Positions 8,907-16,563 of a stretch of DNA of 64,000 nucleotides are shown in pieces. A program made the translations under genes and the position numbers. How positions within the stretch are numbered: position 1 is the stretch's first letter; every line of letters begins with the position of its first letter. This DNA is from Planifilum sp021793745 (GTDB taxonomy: Bacteria > Bacillota > Bacilli > Thermoactinomycetales > DSM-44946), in assembly GCA_937983105.1 (NCBI GenBank), contig CALKAM010000170.1, forward strand, positions 51,716 to 115,715. Reading direction: 5' to 3'. The notes beneath the pieces were generated by a model that did no database searches, was not told the DNA's origin, and saw only the letters and a list, made by a program, of their open reading frames with translations.

Positions 8907-8912
8907 GCCTGC

Positions 8913-8947
8913 GGCGCGGGTGTCGGCATCCGCACCCGCGCCTTTTT
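8913..8947 (+). terminator. Intrinsic terminator after ferredoxin
   Basis: GGCGCGGGTG (8913-8922) pairs with CACCCGCGCC (8933-8942), followed by TTTTT. Confidence 0.9.
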
Positions 8948-8995
8948 CCAGCTTGGACGGAATTTTCCGGGAATCGCAAAGTTTTTGTACCCCCC

Positions 8996-9023
8996 TTGAC
9001 GCCGGAGGTTCATCAGATAAATA
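8996..9023 (+). promoter_or_regulatory. Candidate sigma-A promoter of the fad operon
   Basis: TTGACG (8996-9001), 16 bp, TAAATA (9018-9023). The AT-rich -10 area also contains TAATAA, so the exact hexamer is uncertain. It lies about 115 bp upstream of the FadR box. Confidence 0.4.
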
Positions 9024-9137
9024 ATAATCTTGAAAGCACTTTTTTCAAAGACTCGGGCCGTTGCCTGGACGAAGACTCTGCAAGGGATGTCAGAGAAGGC
9101 GCCTATCTGCGAAAGGTGTTTTTTTCTCAGCCTTAAA

Positions 9138-9155
9138 TGAATGACCATTCATTCA
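9138..9155 (+). promoter_or_regulatory. FadR (YsiA) operator upstream of fadN
   Basis: TGAATGACCATTCATTCA matches the Bacillus FadR consensus TGAATGAMTANTCATTCA with one mismatch. FadR represses beta-oxidation genes until long-chain acyl-CoA binds it. The site overlaps an in-frame ATG (9137), which argues that this ATG is not the translational start of fadN. Confidence 0.85.
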
Positions 9156-9199
9156 TAACGTTTTTTGCGGTAGGCGAAAACGGGAGAGGAGGATCGACT

Positions 9200-11599
9200 G
9201 TGCCGAAGATTAAACGGGCCGCCGTGCTCGGTGCCGGGGTGATGGGGGCCGCCATCGCCGGGCACCTGGCCAACGTGGGCATTCCCACTTATCTGTTGGA
9301 CATCGTTCCGAGGGAATTGACGGAGGAGGAAAAGCGAAAGGGTTTGACGCTGGACGATCCCCGGGTGCGCAATCGTTTGGCCCAGGCCGGTAAGGATCGC
9401 CTCTTGAAGGAGAAGCCGTCGCCTCTGTATCACAGGGATGCGGCGAATCTGATCACCGTGGGCAACCTGGAGGACGACCTCGACAAGCTGGGTGAAGTGG
9501 ACTGGATCGTCGAGGCGGTGGTCGAAAATCTGAAGATCAAACAGGACCTCTATGCCAAGGTGGAACAGGTCTGGAAACCGGGGACGATTGTCAGCTCCAA
9601 CACCTCGGGAATCTCCATCCACGCGATGGTGGAGGGGCGCTCGGAAGAGTTCCGGTCCCATTTCCTGGGGACGCACTTTTTCAATCCGCCCCGCTACATG
9701 AAGCTGTTGGAGATTATCCCGACCGAGGCGACCCGCCCGGACATCGTGGAGGCGATGAAAACCTTCGCCGAGGAAGTGCTGGGCAAGGGGGTCGTCGTGG
9801 CCAAGGACACGCCCAACTTCATCGCCAACCGGATCGGCGTCTACGGCCTGCAGGTATCGTTGAAGGCGATGCTGGAGGCCGGACTGGGGCCGGATGAAGT
9901 GGATGCCATCACCGGCCGGGCGATGGGCCGTCCCAAGAGCGCCACGTTCCGCACCCTGGACCTGGTCGGTTTGGATACCTTCGTCCACGTCGCCAACAAC
10001 GTCCGGGAAAATGTAAGCGATCCCGCCGAGAAGGAAACCTTCGTCGTATCTCCGCTGCTTCAAACCATGGTGGAGCGGAAGTGGCTGGGTCAAAAGACGG
10101 GGCAGGGTTTCTACAAAAAGGTGAAGGGGGAAAAGGGCAGCGAGATTCTCGCCCTGGATCCGGAGACGATGGAATACCGTCCCCGCAAGAAGCTGCGCGC
10201 CCCCTCCCTGGAAGCGGCCAAACGGGCCAAATCCCTGCCGGAAAAGCTCCAGGCCCTGGTGTATGCCGATGATGTGGCGGGCCGCTTCGCCTGGGAGATC
10301 ACGAAAAAGACCCTCCTGTATTCAGCGGCGCGCATTCCGGAGATCGCCGACGACATCGTGAGCGTCGACCGGGCGATGAAGTGGGGCTTCAACTGGGATC
10401 TGGGACCCTTCGAAATGTGGGACGCCATCGGCGTGGAGAAGTCCGTCGCCCGCATGCGCGAAGAGGGGGAAACGATTCCGCCCCTCGTGGAGGAGCTGCT
10501 CGCATCCGGCGCCAAATCCTTCTACGGGGAGGAAGGCGGAAAAGTTCGCCACTTCCACATCGGCGGGAAGTTCCGTGACGTGGAGGAGCATCCCAAGACC
10601 CTTTCTCTGGATCGCCTGAAGCAGCAGAACCGGGTGATCAAGGCCAACAAGGGGGCCAGCCTGATCGACATCGGTGACGATGTGGCCCTGCTCGAATTCC
10701 ATTCCCCCAAAAACGCCATCGGCGCCGACATCATCATGATGATCAACGCGGCGGTGAAGGAGGTTTCCGCCAACTATCGAGGGCTGGTCATCGGCAACCA
10801 GGGGACCAATTTCTGCGTCGGCGCCAACCTGATGCTGATCCTGATGGAGGCCCAGGACCAAAACTGGCCGGAGCTCGACCTGATGGTCCGCCAGTTCCAG
10901 AAGGCGATGGGATCCCTCCGCTACCTGGACCGTCCGGTGGTGGCCGCTCCCTTCGGCATGGCCCTGGGCGGCGGAGTGGAAGTTTGCCTCCCGGCGGACC
11001 GCATCCAGGCGTCGGCGGAAACCTACATGGGCCTGGTGGAAGTGGGCGTCGGCCTGATTCCCGGCGGCGGCGGAAACAAGGAGATGCTCCTCCGCTGGAC
11101 CGAAGGGGTGGATCCGAAGGAAAAGCTCGTCCTGCAGCCCCTGGTGAACAAGGTGTTCGAGATCATCGGCATGGCCAAGGTGTCCACCAGCGCGCACGAA
11201 GCCCGGGACTACAAGTTCCTGCGGCCCTATGACGGCATCACCGTCAACCGGGATCACCTCCTGTACGACGCCAAGCAGGTGGTTCTGGCGATGGACCGGG
11301 CCGGATACCGGCCGCCGCAGCCCCGGAAGATTCCCGTGGTGGGTGAGTCGGGCTACAACGTGCTGAAACTGGGCGCCTACAACCTGCTGCAGTCGGGCTA
11401 TATCACGGAGCACGACTACAAGATCGCCAGCAAGCTGGCCTATGTCCTGGCGGGAGGCGAAGTGCCCGAAGGGACGCTGGTCGATGAGCAGTACCTGCTG
11501 GATCTGGAGCGGGAGGCCTTCCTCAGCCTGGCCGGGGAGCCGAAGTCCCAGCAGCGCATGATGCACATGCTGACCAAGAACAAGCCGCTTCGGAACTGA
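9200..11599 (+). CDS. fadN: 3-hydroxyacyl-CoA dehydrogenase / enoyl-CoA hydratase
   Basis: Bifunctional beta-oxidation enzyme that hydrates enoyl-CoA and oxidises 3-hydroxyacyl-CoA to 3-ketoacyl-CoA with NAD. Domains in order: NAD-binding Rossmann domain with GAGVMGAAIAGHLANVG at residues 11-27, the THFFNPPRYMKLLEIIPT stretch, helical 3HCDH C-domain (about 200-390), then the crotonase domain (about 490-720) with NFCVGANL and GGGVEVCLPADRI. GTG 9200 follows GAGAGGAGG and gives 799 residues, close to B. subtilis FadN. The frame is open to ATG 9137, but that ATG lies inside the FadR box. First gene of fadN-fadA-fadE, spacing 41 bp to fadA. Confidence 0.95.
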   Translation: MPKIKRAAVLGAGVMGAAIAGHLANVGIPTYLLDIVPRELTEEEKRKGLTLDDPRVRNRLAQAGKDRLLKEKPSPLYHRDAANLITVGNLEDDLDKLGEVDWIVEAVVENLKIKQDLYAKVEQVWKPGTIVSSNTSGISIHAMVEGRSEEFRSHFLGTHFFNPPRYMKLLEIIPTEATRPDIVEAMKTFAEEVLGKGVVVAKDTPNFIANRIGVYGLQVSLKAMLEAGLGPDEVDAITGRAMGRPKSATFRTLDLVGLDTFVHVANNVRENVSDPAEKETFVVSPLLQTMVERKWLGQKTGQGFYKKVKGEKGSEILALDPETMEYRPRKKLRAPSLEAAKRAKSLPEKLQALVYADDVAGRFAWEITKKTLLYSAARIPEIADDIVSVDRAMKWGFNWDLGPFEMWDAIGVEKSVARMREEGETIPPLVEELLASGAKSFYGEEGGKVRHFHIGGKFRDVEEHPKTLSLDRLKQQNRVIKANKGASLIDIGDDVALLEFHSPKNAIGADIIMMINAAVKEVSANYRGLVIGNQGTNFCVGANLMLILMEAQDQNWPELDLMVRQFQKAMGSLRYLDRPVVAAPFGMALGGGVEVCLPADRIQASAETYMGLVEVGVGLIPGGGGNKEMLLRWTEGVDPKEKLVLQPLVNKVFEIIGMAKVSTSAHEARDYKFLRPYDGITVNRDHLLYDAKQVVLAMDRAGYRPPQPRKIPVVGESGYNVLKLGAYNLLQSGYITEHDYKIASKLAYVLAGGEVPEGTLVDEQYLLDLEREAFLSLAGEPKSQQRMMHMLTKNKPLRN

Positions 11600-11640
11600 G
11601 TCCGTAGGCGTAAAAGGGATACAAGGAAGGAGAGGAGAGT

Positions 11641-12822
11641 ATGCGCGAAGCAGTGATCGTGGCGGGAGCCCGGACGGCGGTCGGCAAGGCCCACAAGGGC
11701 ACGCTGAAGAACACCCGCCCCGAGGAGCTGGGAGCCGCCGTCGTCGGGGAACTGATGCGCCGGGTTCCCCAGGTGGATCCCAAGGAAGTGGAAGACGTGA
11801 TCATGGGCTGTGCCATGCCGGAAGGGGAGCAGGGACTGAACATCGCCCGGATCATCGCTGTCCGCGCCGGCCTCCCCACGGAGGTTCCGGGGGTGACGGT
11901 CAACCGGTTCTGCTCTTCCGGACTGCAGACGATCGCCATGGCCGCGGAAAAGATCATGTGCGGCTTCGCCGACGTGGTGATCGCCGGCGGCGTGGAGAGC
12001 ATGAGCATGGTACCGATGACGGGTTACAAGCCCTCCCCCAACCCCTACCTGATGGAGCATTATCCCCAGATCTACATGTCGATGGGGCACACGGCCGAGG
12101 AAGTGGCCAGAAGGTTCGGCGTCTCCCGGGAGGATCAGGACCGCTTCGCCGTGGAGAGCCACCGGAAGGCCCACCGGGCGATCCAGGAGGGCAAATTCAA
12201 AGATGAGATCGTTCCGGTCACCGTCAAGGAGCGGTACATCGACGAAAACGGCAAACTGCAGGAGAAGGAGGTCGTCTTCGACACCGACGAGGGGGTCCGT
12301 CCCGACACCTCCCTGGAAGCCCTGGCCAAACTGAAGCCGGTCTTCCGGGTGGACGGAACCGTCACCGCGGGGAACTCCTCCCAGACCAGCGACGGGGCCG
12401 CCGCCGTGATGGTGATGTCGGCGGAGAAGGCCGAGCAGTTGGGCGTCAAGCCCATCGCCGTCTTCCGCTCCTTTGCCGTCGGCGGCGTCGATCCCGACAT
12501 CATGGGAGTCGGTCCGGTGGTGGCCGTTCCCAAGGCCCTGAAGCTGGCGGGACTGTCGCTGGATCAGGTGGACCTGGTCGAGCTGAACGAGGCCTTTGCC
12601 TCCCAGTCGCTGGAGGTGATTCGCCGGCTCGAGCTGAATCCGGAGATTGTGAACGTCAACGGCGGTGCGATCGCGCTGGGCCACCCGCTGGGCTGCACCG
12701 GCGCCAAACTGACGGTATCGATCCTCAATGAGCTGGCCCGCCGCAAGCAGAAAATCGGCGTCGTCACCATGTGCATCGGCGGAGGCATGGGTGCGGCCGG
12801 CGTGTTTGAGATGGTATCCTGA
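11641..12822 (+). CDS. fadA: Acetyl-CoA C-acyltransferase (3-ketoacyl-CoA thiolase)
   Basis: Thiolase that cleaves 3-ketoacyl-CoA with CoA to give acetyl-CoA and a shortened acyl-CoA, the last beta-oxidation step. Seen: NRFCSSGLQTIAMAAEKI with nucleophile Cys at about residue 91, GGVESMSMVPM, NEAFASQSLEV, NGGAIALGHPLGCTGA with the catalytic histidine, and MCIGGGMGAAG with the second catalytic cysteine. 393 residues is the normal thiolase length. ATG 11641 follows GGAGAGGAGAG. Second gene of the fad operon; 26 bp separate it from fadE. Confidence 0.96.
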   Translation: MREAVIVAGARTAVGKAHKGTLKNTRPEELGAAVVGELMRRVPQVDPKEVEDVIMGCAMPEGEQGLNIARIIAVRAGLPTEVPGVTVNRFCSSGLQTIAMAAEKIMCGFADVVIAGGVESMSMVPMTGYKPSPNPYLMEHYPQIYMSMGHTAEEVARRFGVSREDQDRFAVESHRKAHRAIQEGKFKDEIVPVTVKERYIDENGKLQEKEVVFDTDEGVRPDTSLEALAKLKPVFRVDGTVTAGNSSQTSDGAAAVMVMSAEKAEQLGVKPIAVFRSFAVGGVDPDIMGVGPVVAVPKALKLAGLSLDQVDLVELNEAFASQSLEVIRRLELNPEIVNVNGGAIALGHPLGCTGAKLTVSILNELARRKQKIGVVTMCIGGGMGAAGVFEMVS

Positions 12823-12848
12823 AAAACCCTAAAAGGAGGAGAAGAAGG

Positions 12849-14630
12849 ATGTCGACGACCGAAAGCGTGGCCAAAAAAGGGGGCGGCTTCCTGCTGGAGC
12901 GGCCGGCTCCCGAGGAGATTTTCACCCCCGAGGACATCAACGAAGAGCAAAAGATGATCGCCAAGACCACCGAAGACTTCGTCAAGGAGCAGGTGTGGCC
13001 GGTTCTGGAGGAGATCGAGAACCACAACTTTGACCATACCGTGCGCCTTTTGAAACAGGCGGGGGAACTGGGACTGCTCGGGGCCGATGTACCGGAGGAG
13101 TACGGCGGTTTCGGACTGGACAAAATCACTTCCACCCTGATCACCGAGAAGATCTCCCTCGGCCGCTCCTTCGGACTCAGCCACGGGGCCCACGTGGGGA
13201 TCGGGAGCCTGCCGATCGTCCTCTTCGGCAATGAGGAGCAGAAGAAAAAATACCTCCCCGCCCTGGCCACCGGCGAGAAAATCGCCGCCTACGCCCTGAC
13301 GGAGCCCGGTTCCGGTTCCGACGCCCTGGGGGCCAAGACCACGGCCAAGCTGAGCGAGGACGGCAAGTACTACCTCTTGACCGGGGAAAAGCAGTGGATT
13401 ACCAACTCCGGTTTCGCCGATGTCTTCATCGTCTATGCCAAGATCGACGGCGAGAAATTTACCGCCTTCATCGTCGAGCGGGACTTCCCGGGGGTCTCCG
13501 TCGGTCCGGAAGAGAAGAAGATGGGGATCAAGGGATCTTCCACCCGGACGCTGATCCTGGACGAAGCCCGGGTGCCGGTGGAAAACCTTCTGGGCGAACC
13601 GGGCAGGGGCCATGTGATCGCCTTCAACATTCTCAACATCGGCCGGTTCAAGCTGGCGGCGGGCTGCCTCGGTTCCGCCAAGCGGGCCATCGAAATCTCC
13701 GCCAAGTACGCCCAGGAGCGGAAACAGTTCAAGGTGCCGATCGCCAAGTTCGGATTGATCCGGGAAAAACTGGCGACGATGGCCGCCAAGACCTATGCTT
13801 TGGAGAGCATGGTGTACCGCACCGGCGGATATTTCGAGGAGAACCTCAGCCAAGTGGAAGGGGCCCAGGGGGCGGACGTGGCCAAAGCCATCGCCGAATA
13901 CGCCCTGGAATGCTCCATCAACAAGGTGTTCGGCTCCGAAGTGCTGGACTACGTGGTGGACGAAGGGGTGCAGATCCACGGCGGTTACGGCTTCATGCAG
14001 GAGTACGAGATCGAAAACATGTATCGCGACTCCCGGATCAACCGCATCTTTGAAGGAACCAACGAGATCAACCGCCTCCTGATTCCCGCCACCCTGATGC
14101 GCAAGGCGATGAAGGGCGAACTGCCCCTGATCCAGGCGGCCCAGGAGCTGCAGGAAGAGCTGCTGACGATGATGCCGACCCTGCCGGAGGAAGAGCCGGC
14201 CCTGCTGGAGGAAGAGGCCGATCTGATCGAGAACGCCAAGAAGATCTTCCTGATGAGCGCCGGCCTAGCCGTCGAGAAATACCAGATGGAGCTGGAAAAG
14301 CAACAGGAGATCCTGCGGGACATCGCCGACATCGCCATCGAGGTTTACGCCATGGAGAGCGCCTGGCTCCGGGCGAAAAAAGCCCTGGACAAGGAAGGCG
14401 AAGAAAAGGCGAAGCTCAAGGCGGACCTCACCCGGGCCTACGTCTACGAAGCCTTCCCCCGGATCGAACAGCGGGCCCGCCACATCCTGTCGGCGATGGA
14501 GGAAGGGGATGTTCTCCGCACCCAGCTCTCCGTCCTGAGGAAATTGACCCGTTACACCCCGATCAACGAAGTCGCCCTGAAGCGTTCCATCGCCAAGCAG
14601 GTCCTCGAAGCGGACGGCTATGTGGTCTGA
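12849..14630 (+). CDS. fadE: Acyl-CoA dehydrogenase with C-terminal extension
   Basis: FAD enzyme that desaturates acyl-CoA, the first step of beta-oxidation. 593 residues: the acyl-CoA dehydrogenase core occupies about 25-410 (ADVPEEYGGFGLDK, YALTEPGSGSDALGAKTTA for FAD/substrate binding, QIHGGYGFMQEYEIENMYRDS and FEGTNEINR), followed by an about 170-residue helical domain rich in Glu and Lys, as in the long-chain FadE of Bacillus. ATG 12849 follows AAAAGGAGGAGAAGG. Last gene of the operon; a terminator starts 11 bp after the stop. Confidence 0.95.
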   Translation: MSTTESVAKKGGGFLLERPAPEEIFTPEDINEEQKMIAKTTEDFVKEQVWPVLEEIENHNFDHTVRLLKQAGELGLLGADVPEEYGGFGLDKITSTLITEKISLGRSFGLSHGAHVGIGSLPIVLFGNEEQKKKYLPALATGEKIAAYALTEPGSGSDALGAKTTAKLSEDGKYYLLTGEKQWITNSGFADVFIVYAKIDGEKFTAFIVERDFPGVSVGPEEKKMGIKGSSTRTLILDEARVPVENLLGEPGRGHVIAFNILNIGRFKLAAGCLGSAKRAIEISAKYAQERKQFKVPIAKFGLIREKLATMAAKTYALESMVYRTGGYFEENLSQVEGAQGADVAKAIAEYALECSINKVFGSEVLDYVVDEGVQIHGGYGFMQEYEIENMYRDSRINRIFEGTNEINRLLIPATLMRKAMKGELPLIQAAQELQEELLTMMPTLPEEEPALLEEEADLIENAKKIFLMSAGLAVEKYQMELEKQQEILRDIADIAIEVYAMESAWLRAKKALDKEGEEKAKLKADLTRAYVYEAFPRIEQRARHILSAMEEGDVLRTQLSVLRKLTRYTPINEVALKRSIAKQVLEADGYVV

Positions 14631-14640
14631 AACGATTCAC

Positions 14641-14669
14641 CCCCCTGCTCCCGGAGCAGGGGGTTTTTT
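14641..14669 (+). terminator. Intrinsic terminator of the fad operon
   Basis: CCCCCTGCTC (14641-14650) pairs with GAGCAGGGGG (14654-14663), then TTTTTT. Confidence 0.92.
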
Positions 14670-14744
14670 GTTTGCTTTGAGTTGTCGGGGCAAGCCTCCG
14701 ATTCCGGCATGTATCGGGTTCGGGAAAGGACGCACTTCCGGGAG

Positions 14745-14858
14745 TGTGCCGGGCAGGCAATCGCCTGTACGGTCGAACAGGTTTATTGCGGGTTTCGTTC
14801 CTGCCGGGATTGTTTGCGCAAGAAGGACCGTCAATCCATCCGCGGGTTTCTCCAATGA
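14745..14858 (+). pseudogene. Cysteine-rich coding-like remnant
   Basis: One frame from 14745 to the stop at 14858 reads CAGQAIACTVEQVYCGFRSC followed by RDCLRKKDRQSIRGFLQ. The spacing of cysteines followed by basic residues and SIR is weakly reminiscent of the zinc-binding C-terminus of IS1182-type transposases. There is no start codon or ribosome binding site, and no inverted repeats were found. The assignment is a guess; it may simply be chance in a 230-bp intergenic stretch. Confidence 0.15.
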
Positions 14859-14899
14859 TGAACAAGGCGTGACTTCCATCCAAGGCGGGGCAAGTTGGA

Positions 14900-14928
14900 T
14901 TGACACCGCTTACACCAGGCGTTAATAT
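14900..14928 (+). promoter_or_regulatory. Strong sigma-A promoter P1 (upstream copy)
   Basis: TTGACA (14900-14905), exactly 17 bp, TAATAT (14923-14928). This is the best promoter in the window. It precedes a decayed copy of the xynP N-terminus and could also serve xynP itself by read-through. Confidence 0.85.
14901..14914 (+). promoter_or_regulatory. cre site overlapping the -35 of P1
   Basis: TGACACCGCTTACA matches TGWAANCGNTNWCA at 13 of 14 positions and overlaps the -35 hexamer, a typical arrangement for CcpA repression of sugar genes. Confidence 0.6.
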
Positions 14929-14948
14929 TAGTTTAGGGACCAAACAAA
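14928..14948 (+). promoter_or_regulatory. XylR-like operator, upstream copy
   Basis: TTAGTTT (14928-14934), 7 bp, AAACAAA (14942-14948): imperfect inverted repeat resembling the XylR operators of Bacillus xylose and xyloside genes, directly downstream of the -10 of P1. XylR itself is not in the window. Confidence 0.5.
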
Positions 14949-14988
14949 GTGAAGGGGGATGAAAAAAGAAGTTCGTGGAGTGTCGCCC

Positions 14989-15078
14989 ATGAAAATCCAA
15001 AAGTCAAACATGAGTGAGAGTCTTGGATTAGGCAATTTCGTGGCAAACGATCGCGATTTTAGTGCCACCGAATTTTAA
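14989..15078 (+). pseudogene. Truncated, decayed copy of the xynP N-terminus
   Basis: A 29-codon ORF starting MKIQKSNMSESLGLG and ending in TAA at 15076-15078. Aligned with the start of the downstream transporter (MKTQKLKLSEKLTFGLG...), about half of the positions are identical after a two-codon gap, and the upstream promoter, cre and operator are repeated as well at an interval of about 171-190 bp. I interpret it as a tandem duplication of the xynP regulatory region and first codons, of which the upstream copy has degenerated. A functional leader peptide is the alternative. Confidence 0.65.
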
Positions 15079-15088
15079 ATGCGCCGGA

Positions 15089-15118
15089 CTGAAACCGCAT
15101 ACACACAGGGGTTAATAC
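15089..15118 (+). promoter_or_regulatory. Promoter P2 of xynP (downstream copy, weaker)
   Basis: CTGAAA (15089-15094), 18 bp, TAATAC (15113-15118), aligned with P1 of the duplication. Its -35 is poorer than that of P1. Confidence 0.5.
15090..15103 (+). promoter_or_regulatory. cre site at the xynP promoter P2
   Basis: TGAAACCGCATACA matches the cre consensus at 13 of 14 positions and is the counterpart of the site at 14901. Confidence 0.6.
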
Positions 15119-15136
15119 GTTTATAAACCAAACAAA
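15116..15136 (+). promoter_or_regulatory. XylR-like operator, downstream copy
   Basis: TACGTTT (15116-15122), 7 bp, AAACAAA (15130-15136), with the same geometry as the copy at 14928. It lies 23 bp before xynP. Confidence 0.45.
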
Positions 15137-15159
15137 GCGAAAGTGGATGAGGTGCCGAG

Positions 15160-16536
15160 ATGAAAACGCAAAAGCTGAAGCTGAGTGAGAAGCTGACGTT
15201 TGGTTTGGGCGATTTTGGGGCGAACTACAGTTGGACATTTATCGCGTCGTTCATTACCATTTATTTGACGGACACGGTCGGCATGAGTGCTGCGATCATC
15301 GGGACCATCCTTTTACTGGCGCGTGTTGCGGATGGCTTTACCGATCTGTTCATGGGCACAGTCATCGACAATACGAACACCAAAATGGGAAAAGCAAAAC
15401 CCTGGATTTTTTGGACGGCGCCAATTTTGGGAATACTGACGTTTATGCTGTTCAATGTTCCGGGTTTTTTCAGCGAAACAGGACAGGTTGCATACGTGTT
15501 CATCGTTTATCTGCTGCTGTCCGCCGTCTTTTATACGGCGAACAACATCGCTTATTCCTCCTTGACGTCGTTTATGACCAACGATGAGGAAGACCGCGTT
15601 TCCTTGGGCAGCATCCGCTTCATTTTTGCAAACGCTGCCGTGCTGTCGATCACAACGTTTACGACGTATCTGGTTGGGATGTTTGGAGGCGGACAACAGG
15701 GCTGGACATGGACGTCGTTCCTTTACGCATTGCTATGCGCCGTGCCGCTCATGATCACCGGCTGGTTTGCGAAGGAAAGAAACGTGGCAAAAGCCAAAAA
15801 TGAGGAACAAAAGGTTTCCTTTATCGCGGTTTTCAAAGCCTTGTTCACGAACAGATACTTCATTCTGGCGCTCATTTTGTATCTGTTGTGGTATTTGAGG
15901 CAAACCGAGAACGGCATCCGGGTTTATTATGCCACGTACATTTTCGATGATGCCAATGTGATGGCACCGATGAGTCTTGCGGCGCTGGTTCCGATGATAC
16001 TGGGGCTTTTAATCGCTCCCAAACTGGCCGGAAAGTTGGGGGTCCGAAGGTGTGTCCATTGGGGACTTGCAATCTCGATCGTTGCGTATGTGATCATGAC
16101 CGCCTTCTCCGAGAGTTTGCCGATGATGATCATCGGTCTGGTGATTAACTCCATCGGGCTTGTTCCGCTGCAAGCGGCACTCACGGCCATCGTCGCCGAT
16201 GTCGGCGACTTGGTGTACTGGAAGACGGGAGTCCCCGTACAGGGGTCGGTGTTCAGTCTGACGAGTGCGGGAATGAAAGTTGGACAAGGCATCACCTCGG
16301 CCTTGGTTGCCTGGTCCCTTTCGCTGGGGGGATACGCAGCCGGGGCGTCGGTCCAACCGGATAGCGCCATCACAGCCATTAAATCGATGCAAATCTATTT
16401 CCCCTTCGCCATGGTCGTACTCATGCTGATCACCATGGCTGCGCTCAATTATGAAAAGTTCCTTCCGCGCGTGAAGGAGGAAATTTTGAAAGGGAATGTC
16501 GGCGAAAACCGCGACGAAAGCATCCTGGCAGGGTGA
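15160..16536 (+). CDS. xynP: Xyloside transporter, GPH family
   Basis: Membrane symporter of the glycoside-pentoside-hexuronide family (XynP/MelB type), predicted to import xylobiose or other beta-xylosides with Na+ or H+. 458 residues with about twelve hydrophobic helices. Seen: LTFGLGDFGANYSWTF in helix 1, ARVADGFTDLFMGTVIDNT (the conserved Asp-containing helix 2) and KMGKAKPWIFWTAPI in the following loop. The adjacent gene is a beta-xylosidase 27 bp downstream, the same order as xynP-xynB of B. subtilis. Control by CcpA and a XylR-like repressor is inferred from the sites upstream. Confidence 0.92.
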   Translation: MKTQKLKLSEKLTFGLGDFGANYSWTFIASFITIYLTDTVGMSAAIIGTILLLARVADGFTDLFMGTVIDNTNTKMGKAKPWIFWTAPILGILTFMLFNVPGFFSETGQVAYVFIVYLLLSAVFYTANNIAYSSLTSFMTNDEEDRVSLGSIRFIFANAAVLSITTFTTYLVGMFGGGQQGWTWTSFLYALLCAVPLMITGWFAKERNVAKAKNEEQKVSFIAVFKALFTNRYFILALILYLLWYLRQTENGIRVYYATYIFDDANVMAPMSLAALVPMILGLLIAPKLAGKLGVRRCVHWGLAISIVAYVIMTAFSESLPMMIIGLVINSIGLVPLQAALTAIVADVGDLVYWKTGVPVQGSVFSLTSAGMKVGQGITSALVAWSLSLGGYAAGASVQPDSAITAIKSMQIYFPFAMVVLMLITMAALNYEKFLPRVKEEILKGNVGENRDESILAG

Positions 16537-16563
16537 TAAAAAAATCGATGCGGGGTGATTCCT

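Noticed and set aside
10322..11566. 414-codon minus-strand ORF opposite fadN (similar long antisense ORFs at 11440-12684 and 12564-13979)
   Set aside because: All are antisense shadows of well-defined beta-oxidation genes with biased composition.
14620..14925. 101-codon ORF downstream of fadE
   Set aside because: It runs through the fad terminator hairpin and has no ribosome binding site or motif.
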